Shown piece after piece: positions 1 to 5,272 of a stretch of DNA of 8,534 nucleotides. The notes beneath the pieces were generated by a model. It was given only the letters and a program-made list of their open reading frames with translations. It was not told the origin of the DNA and did not search any database. Each line of letters starts with the position of its first letter. Position 1 is the stretch's first letter. This DNA comes from Acidimicrobiaceae bacterium (GTDB lineage Bacteria; Actinomycetota; Acidimicrobiia; Acidimicrobiales; Ilumatobacteraceae), in assembly GCA_002727235.1 (NCBI GenBank), contig PBWL01000022.1:31268-39801 (forward strand). Reading direction: 5' to 3'. The translations under genes and the position numbers were made by a program.

Positions 1-639
1 GAGCAGATCAATCTTTTCCAGTGGGTCAGCTCGGCCGTGAATCGGCATCCACCCATCGCAGTACTCGACAACGTGTTTGAACGTCACCGGCCCACCTGAA
101 CCGCCCATGATGACGGGCGGGTCACTCACTGGCTTTGGATAACTCAGGCTCGGCGAGAAGTCGACATAGTCACCATGGAATTCAGCCGCCTCTTGAGACC
201 ACAATTCTTTGACTGCGAGGATTCGCTCGCGGGCAGTCGAGCGCCGCTTGGAAGGGTCGACGCCGTGATGCTCCATCTCGTCTTCATTCCAACCAACGCC
301 AACTCCGAAGAGAAACCGGCCGTCTGAGACAAGATCAACTGACGCGCACTGCTTCGCAAGGTTGATTGCGTGGTGCTGATTTACCAGACAGATTCCGGTG
401 CCAAGTTTGAGCGTGGATGTCACTGTTGCAGCTACCGAAAGCGCAACGAACGGGTCCATCGTTCGCTTATAAAAATCAGGCAGTTCGCCTCCGGCTGGAT
501 ATGGCGTCTTGCGCGTCAATGGAATGTGGGTATGTTCCGCAACCCATAGCGAGTCGTACCCGCGCTCTTCAAGAGCAGTTCCAAGACGATCGGGTCGGAT
601 GGTCTTGTCGGTTGGGAAAATAAGTGCGCCGATGTCCAT
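1..639 (-). CDS. LLM-class F420-dependent-type oxidoreductase, N-terminal part (gene runs off the window)
   Basis: The minus frame from ATG 639 stays open to base 1, giving the first 213 residues; the C-terminus lies outside. The protein starts MDIGALIFPTDKTIRPD, then has LGTALEERGYDSLWVAEHTHIP (19-40), LGTGICLVNQHH (79-90), GRFLFGVGVGWNEDEMEHHGVD (107-128) and PPVIMGGSG (174-182). These are hallmarks of the luciferase-like (bacterial luciferase TIM-barrel) family that uses coenzyme F420, or sometimes FMN, for hydride transfer; the closest subgroup by memory is the Rv2161c-like one. The substrate cannot be read from sequence. The open frame extends upstream to a stop at 742-744 but has no other ATG, GTG or TTG, so 639 is the only usable start. 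There is no Shine-Dalgarno. It lies 149 bases downstream of the monooxygenase on the same strand, so it probably has its own promoter. F420 use is inferred from family, not seen. Confidence 0.9.
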   Translation of the reverse strand, partial: MDIGALIFPTDKTIRPDRLGTALEERGYDSLWVAEHTHIPLTRKTPYPAGGELPDFYKRTMDPFVALSVAATVTSTLKLGTGICLVNQHHAINLAKQCASVDLVSDGRFLFGVGVGWNEDEMEHHGVDPSKRRSTARERILAVKELWSQEAAEFHGDYVDFSPSLSYPKPVSDPPVIMGGSGGPVTFKHVVEYCDGWMPIHGRADPLEKIDLL

Positions 640-645
640 GACGTC

Positions 646-651
646 ATCGTA
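646..651 (-). promoter_or_regulatory. Candidate -10 box for a leaderless transcript of the LLM oxidoreductase
   Basis: On the minus strand TACGAT is followed by exactly six bases and then the ATG at 639. It fits the TANNNT form and spacing of leaderless actinobacterial promoters, and the gene has no Shine-Dalgarno. No convincing -35 box is visible 16-19 bases upstream. The M20 hydrolase start (3476) has the same arrangement. Confidence 0.4.
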
Positions 652-788
652 GATCGTGAACGCGTATCGATCGGGTGGCGTACGGACGACCCTTACCGAG
701 GTCGTCCCGTAGCGAAGGTGTTGCCGAGCAAGACCGATATTTCATCGACTGTGCGCTGATGAGGCTACGCAGGCAAGGAAGGGTCCAG

Positions 789-2222
789 CTAGGAGAGAAG
801 GAATGCTGACAAGTCGGGTGCATTCATTTCGTCAACAAATCGGTCGTAACTGAACGTCCACGATGCAGGCACGCCTGTTGCGTCGAGATACCAACTGTTG
901 CAGCCTGACATCCAAATGGTGTTCTGCGCAGCGGCACGCCGTTCATCTTCAAAGGCTTCCGTCGCTGCAGAGGTTGGTGCGACAGCCTCTGCACCCGATC
1001 GACCGAGTTCAGAGATGAGTTGCATGCAATACGACATCTGCCGCTCAGCGATTTCGATGAGCGAGAAATTGCCGATGGGGCCGTTAGGGCCGTTCAACAT
1101 GAAGAGGTTAGGAAAGCCCGGAACCATGACCGACAGGTAGGCCAGCGGCGCTGGCGACCACACGTCGTCAAGGTCGACGTGATCGACACCGATGACACGA
1201 GTGGGGCGAATAAATCGGTCTGATCGGAAACCAGTGGAGAGGACGATGACATCAAATTCATAATCCGTGCCATCAGTCGTTCGAATACCGGTCGGAGTGA
1301 ACCGATCGATTCCAGAGGTCACCAATTGCACATGAGGTCGCTGGATCTTTTCGTAAAAATCAGGCGACACGATGAGGCGCTTGCACATCGGTTCGTAATC
1401 GGGAGTCAAACGCTCTCTTAGATCATCGTCGACCACCGTGTTGAGATTTCGTCGACACAGCGCAGCAATCTTTTGGTGCTCAATCGAATTGAGTTCGGTG
1501 ACAGCAGACGATGTTCGCTGAAACATCGTGATGGCGAGTTCGCGAACGTACTCCTCATGCGCCTCAGGGTCACTTCGAAATTCGGCGCGCTCCTCATCGG
1601 AGAACTCAGGGTTTGGTGCCGGCAAAACCCACTGGGCACTCCGTTGAAAGAGCGAGAACTCGCTAACACTGTCGACGAGTGCAGAGGTGATCTGTACCGC
1701 AGTTGAACCGGTGCCGATAACCGCGATCTTCTTGCCGTCGAGCGGAACGGAATGGTCCCAGCGGGCCGAGTGGAAGACGGCTCCACCGAACTCTTCGATG
1801 CCATCGAACTCTGGAATATTCGGGTGGTGCAACACTCCGGTCGCAGCGAATACGTAGGGAAATTCGCCAACGAATCCATCGTTCGTTTCAAGTTTCCAGC
1901 GTGTGTCCTCCCAAACGAGCGAGACAACTTCGCTGTTGAAACGAATGCAGGAGGTGATACCAAACTCGTCGGCAACGCGTTCGAAATACTCACGAATTTC
2001 CGGCCCGGGCGCATAGTGCTGTGACCATTCAGGGTTGCGTGCAAACGAAAACGTGTACGAGTGGGCCGGAACGTCACACGACAGCCCCGGGTACGAGTTG
2101 TCTCGCCATGTCCCGCCAAGGCGGGAGGCTTTCTCGAAGACGACTACGTCGATGCCAGCCTTCTTCAGTTCAATTGCGGCAAGAATACCGGCCATTCCTG
2201 ACCCGATGACCGCAGCCTTCAC
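789..2222 (-). CDS. Baeyer-Villiger-type FAD/NAD(P)H monooxygenase
   Basis: Flavoprotein that should insert one oxygen atom from O2 into a ketone (giving an ester or lactone) or oxidise a heteroatom, using NAD(P)H. Numbering from GTG 2222 (477 aa): FAD-binding GSGMAG (7-12), GGTWRDNSYPG (36-46), the ATG linker (127-129), the type I Baeyer-Villiger fingerprint FxGxxxHxxxWD intact at 145-156 (FGGAVFHSARWD), the second nucleotide motif GTGSTA (170-175), CKR at 280-282, whose Arg aligns by eye with the catalytic Arg of known enzymes, and STGF (329-332). The length is near the short end of the family. The frame can be extended to TTG 2234, but GGAG sits six bases before GTG 2222 and nothing precedes the TTG, so I prefer GTG. 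It is 108 bases downstream of the M20 hydrolase, with its own candidate promoter. Substrate unknown; a plain N- or S-oxidising monooxygenase is less likely given the fingerprint. Confidence 0.92.
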   Translation of the reverse strand: MKAAVIGSGMAGILAAIELKKAGIDVVVFEKASRLGGTWRDNSYPGLSCDVPAHSYTFSFARNPEWSQHYAPGPEIREYFERVADEFGITSCIRFNSEVVSLVWEDTRWKLETNDGFVGEFPYVFAATGVLHHPNIPEFDGIEEFGGAVFHSARWDHSVPLDGKKIAVIGTGSTAVQITSALVDSVSEFSLFQRSAQWVLPAPNPEFSDEERAEFRSDPEAHEEYVRELAITMFQRTSSAVTELNSIEHQKIAALCRRNLNTVVDDDLRERLTPDYEPMCKRLIVSPDFYEKIQRPHVQLVTSGIDRFTPTGIRTTDGTDYEFDVIVLSTGFRSDRFIRPTRVIGVDHVDLDDVWSPAPLAYLSVMVPGFPNLFMLNGPNGPIGNFSLIEIAERQMSYCMQLISELGRSGAEAVAPTSAATEAFEDERRAAAQNTIWMSGCNSWYLDATGVPASWTFSYDRFVDEMNAPDLSAFLLS

Positions 2223-2228
2223 CGCTCG

Positions 2229-2232
2229 CTCC
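2229..2232 (-). promoter_or_regulatory. Ribosome binding site that sets the monooxygenase start
   Basis: GGAG on the minus strand, six bases before GTG 2222. The competing TTG start at 2234 overlaps this site and has no purine-rich stretch upstream, so the protein probably begins VKAAVIGSGMAG. Confidence 0.55.
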
Positions 2233-2258
2233 AAATGTGCCGCAAAACCACGTTGACG

Positions 2259-2286
2259 AACGTAGCAAAGTGATTCTGAATGTGAA
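2259..2286 (-). promoter_or_regulatory. Candidate sigma-70-type promoter for the monooxygenase
   Basis: Minus strand: TTCACA (2286-2281, five of six to TTGACA), a 16-base spacer, then TACGTT (2264-2259, TANNNT). Transcription would begin near 2252, leaving a leader of about 30 bases with the GGAG site. It suggests the gene can be expressed apart from the M20 gene upstream. Confidence 0.4.
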
Positions 2287-2300
2287 GATTGCTGCCAAGT

Positions 2301-2325
2301 CTCGCCATCGCCGAAGGTAGGCGAG
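2301..2325 (-). terminator. Weak hairpin just after the M20 hydrolase stop
   Basis: CTCGCC (2301-2306) pairs with GGCGAG (2320-2325), six G+C-rich base pairs around a 13-base loop; an alternative fold pairs 2308-2312 with 2320-2324. It starts 6 bases past the TAG of the M20 gene in its reading direction. No T tract follows on the minus strand, so it is at best a weak or Rho-assisted terminator or an mRNA-end stabiliser. Confidence 0.25.
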
Positions 2326-2330
2326 CGTTC

Positions 2331-3476
2331 CTAGGCGCTCAGCAGTTTGCGATATACCGACGACGCAGTAACGAGTTCGTCAATCTCGACCCACTCAACC
2401 GCTTGGTGAGCTTGATCGATTGAACCTGGACCAAAGAGCACTTTTGACGCAGTGATCTCGTCGTACGCGAGGCAGTTAGAGCCATACGTCACGGTCTCGG
2501 GTGCCCGCTCTGAGAGTCCGGCAACGAGTTGCACGAAGTCATCGTCAGGGTCGGTATAGAAGGCAGGAAACGCAGTGCCGTTTGCCATTTCGACATCGAC
2601 CTGCAGCGGCTCGCCAGCGGAGATGACAAGAGCTTTCAATGCTTCATACACCGCAAGGGGATCTTCTCCTGGGGCGATACGTCGACCGGCATAGAGCGTG
2701 CAGAGGTCGGGAATGATGTTGCGAGCGACGCCACCGCTGATCTCTGTGACAGAAACGGTGCCTCGACCAACAGCAGTTGCGGCGTCAAGTGTGTCAAGTC
2801 GCGATTGCTCACCGTCGAGCGCGGCGATGATGCGGGCGGCTGCGGCAATTGCGTTGGCGCCAAGCTCAGGACGCGATGAGTGGGCTGCGTGTCCGTGAAC
2901 GCAGATTTCGAGACCCACCCCACCTTTGTGGCCGTGCACTGGAGCGCACATCGTTGGCTCAGCAATGATCATGCGGTCGATGTGATGGCCATCATGTTGA
3001 AGGCGTGACGCAAGGTGGCGGGCCCCGAGCAATCCGCCCATTTCTTCTGAGACAGTTCCTACAAGGTGAACGGTGGGGCCTGGTCGCCGACCATCGTTGC
3101 GGAGTTGAGACAACACATCGAGCACGACGGCGAACGTCGCCTTGGTGTCGACCGAACCTCGCCCGTAGACGCGGCCATTTTCGACGCGCCCGTCGAATGG
3201 GTCGTCGGTCATATGGCCGACCGCGACAGTGTCGAGGTGAACGTCAATCACAATCGTGTCGGGTCGTTCGCCTTCAAATTTTGCAATGAGATTCGGCCGA
3301 TCGTCGACCACATTGTCGAGTTCGACATCAGCACCGAGATCTTCTGCACGGTTGGCGAGATGTTCGGCAAGGCGTCGTTCACCAGCAAGAGTTGGATCAT
3401 GCGACTGCAACGGGTTCACACTCGGTATCTGAACGAGTTCAGAGACTCCGTTCACAAGTGAAGCGACATCTGCCAT
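2331..3476 (-). CDS. M20-family zinc amidohydrolase (ArgE/DapE-like)
   Basis: Two-zinc hydrolase of the acetylornithine deacetylase / succinyl-diaminopimelate desuccinylase / carboxypeptidase superfamily, which cleaves N-acyl or peptide-like amide bonds in the cytoplasm. The 381 residues carry the whole metal site: HLDT with H80 and D82, GRGSVDTK with bridging D110, SEE with the general base E144 and metal ligand E145, E173 in AEPT, and C-terminal H357 in FGPGSIDQAH. The dimerisation-domain motif HGHAAHSSRPELGANAI is at 194-210 with H199. The C-terminal pattern resembles ArgE. Length is normal. ATG 3476 has no Shine-Dalgarno but has a well-placed TACGGT box. It sits 54 bases after an acyl-CoA ligase and before a monooxygenase, not among arginine or lysine genes, so catabolic deacylation of an amino or amide compound is as likely as biosynthesis. 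Family sure, substrate not. Confidence 0.92.
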   Translation of the reverse strand: MADVASLVNGVSELVQIPSVNPLQSHDPTLAGERRLAEHLANRAEDLGADVELDNVVDDRPNLIAKFEGERPDTIVIDVHLDTVAVGHMTDDPFDGRVENGRVYGRGSVDTKATFAVVLDVLSQLRNDGRRPGPTVHLVGTVSEEMGGLLGARHLASRLQHDGHHIDRMIIAEPTMCAPVHGHKGGVGLEICVHGHAAHSSRPELGANAIAAAARIIAALDGEQSRLDTLDAATAVGRGTVSVTEISGGVARNIIPDLCTLYAGRRIAPGEDPLAVYEALKALVISAGEPLQVDVEMANGTAFPAFYTDPDDDFVQLVAGLSERAPETVTYGSNCLAYDEITASKVLFGPGSIDQAHQAVEWVEIDELVTASSVYRKLLSA

Positions 3477-3482
3477 AGATGA

Positions 3483-3488
3483 ACCGTA
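3483..3488 (-). promoter_or_regulatory. Candidate -10 box for a leaderless transcript of the M20 hydrolase
   Basis: TACGGT on the minus strand is followed by six bases and then ATG 3476, the same geometry as at the LLM gene. No ribosome binding site or clear -35 box is seen. A perfect 12-base palindrome lies directly upstream. Confidence 0.4.
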
Positions 3489-3491
3489 GCC

Positions 3492-3503
3492 GGCGTTAAC
3501 GCC
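3492..3503. repeat. Perfect 12-base palindrome GGCGTTAACGCC, possible operator
   Basis: Both strands read GGCGTTAACGCC. It fills much of the 54-base gap between the acyl-CoA ligase stop (3531) and the M20 start (3476), three bases upstream of the candidate -10 box. There a bound repressor would occlude polymerase. It has no loop and no T tract, so it is not a standard terminator. Regulator unknown. Confidence 0.35.
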
Positions 3504-3530
3504 CGTATGTTCCGTCAGAGCAACAGGTCG

Positions 3531-5123
3531 CTAGCCGACATGACGATCTCGTCCGACCCAGTGCGGTTCGCGAAGATCGCGTTTCAAAATTTTTCCTGCA
3601 CCAGATTTTGGCAGTGGGTCATCTGCGGCTCTGAAGGTCACCGATCGAGGCAACTTGTAACCCGCAATGTGAGCACGACAGTGCTCGATGAGTTCTTCTT
3701 CAGTGATGGTTGCCCCAGGTTTGGGCACGACCTCGGCGTGCACGGTTTCACCGAACTTGTCATGAGGGATACCGAAGACGGCAGCCTCGGCTACGCCTTG
3801 GTGAAGGTAGACGGCGTTCTCAACTTCGGAGGTGTAGATATTCTCTCCACCTGAGATGATCATGTCTTTCGCACGATCGACGACGTAGAGGTAGCCGTCG
3901 GCGTCTTGCCAGGCGACGTCACCAGAGCGATACCAACCATCGACGAGTGCGTGAGCGGTTTCTTCAGGCCTGTTCCAGTACCCGGCCATGATGTTCGGGC
4001 CTTGGATATAAATTTCGCCCGGTTCGCCAACGTCGGCGAGTGATCCATCTTCACGGCGGACCTCACAGCGAACCCCGGGCGCAGGGGCGCCGGCTGACCT
4101 GAGGCGGCTGGCGTATGGCTCTTCTCCTGCCATTCCTCGACGGTGATCTTCCCCATCCATCGACGTTGCGATTGGGGACGCCTCAGTCATTCCGTACAGC
4201 TGGTACAACTCACAGCCGAAGCCTTCAGCGACACGTCGTTGAACTTCTCCAGGCATCGGTGATGCGCCGTACATCAGTGCCCGCAGTGCCGTAAGGTCAG
4301 CGCCGTCGAGGGCTCCACTCGCGAGCACCATGCCAAGCATCGTCGGCACGAGCAATGTGAGCGTGCAGTGTTCATCGGCAAGCGCTGAGACGGTGGCAGC
4401 CGCTTCGAATGCCGGAATGAAGACATGCGCGCCGCCAACCCATGACACTGCGTAGGTCATTGAACCGTCGGCGAGATGAAATTGGGGACCTGCGTGGAGG
4501 TACGTATCGCGATGGGTGAGCCCCATCACTCCGACCCCGTGCATTGCATTTGCCGTGAGGTTGCGATGGGTGAGCATCGCCCCCTTTGGAAGCCCTGTTG
4601 TACCTCCGGTGTAAAAGATTGCGGCGAGGCCGTCGTGTTGTTGTGGAGGAAGATCGACGAGAGGCGACGCAACAAGCGTCTCGTAAGCGATGCAACCTTC
4701 GGGGGCGGCATCGCCGGGGCCGGTCCAAACCAGCGTGTGCAGTGAGTCGACACGTTGAAGGAGTGCTCGGCCGACGTCGAGGTAGTTGTCATCGACAAAC
4801 AACACCTTGACGTCTGAATCACCACAGATAAAGGCGAGTTCTTCTTCGGCAAGGCGATAGTTGAGGTCGTTCATGACCATGCCAGCTCCTGGAATGGCAA
4901 ACCACAATTCGAAATGCCGGCCACTGTTGAGCATGAGCGCTCCGACGCGGTCACCTATCTCAAGATCAAGACCGAGCAAACCCGATGACAAACCGTTCAC
5001 GCGGTCAGCCACCTCTGACCAGATGCGACGTTCACCGGTACCCCGGTCAATGGTTGCGACTTTGTTCGCATACTGTGCGGCAGGCCGCTGCAGCGTCCAT
5101 GCCAGTGTTGGTTCTGCACCCAT
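3531..5123 (-). CDS. AMP-forming acyl-CoA ligase (FadD-like), ligase A
   Basis: Activates a carboxylic acid with ATP to an acyl-AMP and transfers it to CoA. The 530 residues hold all core motifs of the ANL superfamily: P-loop YTGGTTGLPKG (171-181), YGMTE (310-314), SGD with D402, VDRAKD with R417, SGGENIYTSEVE (424-435) and the catalytic lysine K511 in GAGKILKRDLRE. The tail HWVGRDRHVG is typical of FadD-type fatty/aromatic acyl-CoA ligases. The second P-loop residue of TGG is Gly where Ser is commoner, still within the known pattern. ATG 5123 is chosen because GGGAG lies six bases before it and MGAEPTLAWTLQRPA is a normal start; a longer frame to 5219 adds 32 Cys-rich, unfamily-like residues across the control region. 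It is divergent from ligase B and 54 bases before the M20 gene. Acid specificity cannot be read. Confidence 0.95.
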   Translation of the reverse strand: MGAEPTLAWTLQRPAAQYANKVATIDRGTGERRIWSEVADRVNGLSSGLLGLDLEIGDRVGALMLNSGRHFELWFAIPGAGMVMNDLNYRLAEEELAFICGDSDVKVLFVDDNYLDVGRALLQRVDSLHTLVWTGPGDAAPEGCIAYETLVASPLVDLPPQQHDGLAAIFYTGGTTGLPKGAMLTHRNLTANAMHGVGVMGLTHRDTYLHAGPQFHLADGSMTYAVSWVGGAHVFIPAFEAAATVSALADEHCTLTLLVPTMLGMVLASGALDGADLTALRALMYGASPMPGEVQRRVAEGFGCELYQLYGMTEASPIATSMDGEDHRRGMAGEEPYASRLRSAGAPAPGVRCEVRREDGSLADVGEPGEIYIQGPNIMAGYWNRPEETAHALVDGWYRSGDVAWQDADGYLYVVDRAKDMIISGGENIYTSEVENAVYLHQGVAEAAVFGIPHDKFGETVHAEVVPKPGATITEEELIEHCRAHIAGYKLPRSVTFRAADDPLPKSGAGKILKRDLREPHWVGRDRHVG

Positions 5124-5129
5124 CGTAAT

Positions 5130-5134
5130 CTCCC
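5130..5134 (-). promoter_or_regulatory. Ribosome binding site that sets the ligase A start
   Basis: GGGAG on the minus strand, six bases before ATG 5123. It argues against the upstream in-frame ATG at 5219, which would translate the divergent control region. Confidence 0.6.
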
Positions 5135-5147
5135 AAAGATGAGGTAG

Positions 5148-5178
5148 TTGACAAGAAGTACGTCCATCACGGTAGTGA
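5148..5178 (+). promoter_or_regulatory. Candidate promoter for ligase B
   Basis: Consensus -35 TTGACA (5148-5153), then a 19-base spacer and TAGTGA (5173-5178) as a poor -10. The spacer is longer than ideal. Transcripts would start near 5185 and carry a leader of close to 90 bases. The inverted repeat 5166-5179 covers the -10, as an operator would. Confidence 0.3.
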
Positions 5179-5179
5179 T
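5166..5179. repeat. Inverted repeat ATCAC-N4-GTGAT, possible operator
   Basis: Five-base arms at 5166-5170 and 5175-5179 around GGTA. It lies over the candidate -10 of ligase B and within the presumed ligase A promoter. Short arms make chance possible; position and the adjacent second repeat make it worth noting. Confidence 0.3.
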
Positions 5180-5193
5180 CGCAACACCTGCGA
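5179..5193. repeat. Inverted repeat TCGCA-N5-TGCGA, possible operator
   Basis: Five-base arms at 5179-5183 and 5189-5193 around ACACC, abutting the previous repeat by one base. The arms differ from those of the first repeat, so this is not a tandem copy of one site. Confidence 0.28.
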
Positions 5194-5244
5194 CATTTAC
5201 CGGGGTCATCGCATCCCATTGCTCCAGAAATCAGTCGCCTGCAC

Positions 5245-5250
5245 TACGTT
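5245..5250 (+). promoter_or_regulatory. Alternative -10 box for ligase B
   Basis: TACGTT on the plus strand would start transcription near 5257, giving a leader of about 16 bases that just includes the ribosome binding site. No good -35 lies upstream (TTGCTC is 20 bases away). It shares the TACGNT form with boxes at 646-651, 2259-2264 and 3483-3488. Confidence 0.2.
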
Positions 5251-5258
5251 GTGGGCGA

Positions 5259-5266
5259 GGGAGGGG
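5259..5266 (+). promoter_or_regulatory. Ribosome binding site that sets the ligase B start
   Basis: GGGAGGGG is followed by six bases and then ATG 5273 (eight bases from its GGAGG core). It supports MSDSLVQQRL as the N-terminus over an upstream TTG at 5219. Confidence 0.6.
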
Positions 5267-5272
5267 CTCAAT

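Larger units (their letters stand above)
5124..5272. promoter_or_regulatory. Divergent control region between the two acyl-CoA ligases
   Basis: These 149 bases separate two ligase genes facing away from each other and must hold both promoters. Visible contents are a perfect TTGACA on the plus strand (5148-5153), two adjacent inverted repeats (5166-5193), a TACGTT hexamer near ligase B (5245-5250), and a strong ribosome binding site at each end. For ligase A the best guess is minus-strand TTGCGA, 18 bases, TACTTC, which is weak. No coding sequence is credible here. Confidence 0.6.

Noticed and set aside
144..359. Short minus-strand open frame at the window's left end
   Set aside because: It lies in a different frame from the LLM oxidoreductase, whose frame stays open from 639 to base 1 with family motifs throughout.
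640..788. Possible small gene or terminator between the monooxygenase and the LLM gene
   Set aside because: No start-bearing frame with a ribosome site and no convincing stem followed by a T tract; only the candidate -10 box is supportable.
1418..2119. 233-residue open frame on the minus strand inside the monooxygenase gene
   Set aside because: Out-of-frame overlap of a gene with all expected motifs; the composition is Ser/Arg/Thr-rich and matches no family I recognise.
3534..3548. 15-base repeat GCCGACATGACGATC, also present near 7043-7057
   Set aside because: Both copies are inside unrelated genes and read in different frames; a single match of this length without flanking similarity is likely chance.
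5124..5219. N-terminal extension of ligase A to ATG 5219, adding 32 residues with five cysteines
   Set aside because: It crosses the divergent control region, is unlike family N-termini, and a good ribosome site points to ATG 5123.
5219..5272. N-terminal extension of ligase B to TTG 5219
   Set aside because: GGGAGGGG directly before ATG 5273 and the normal family start favour the shorter form.
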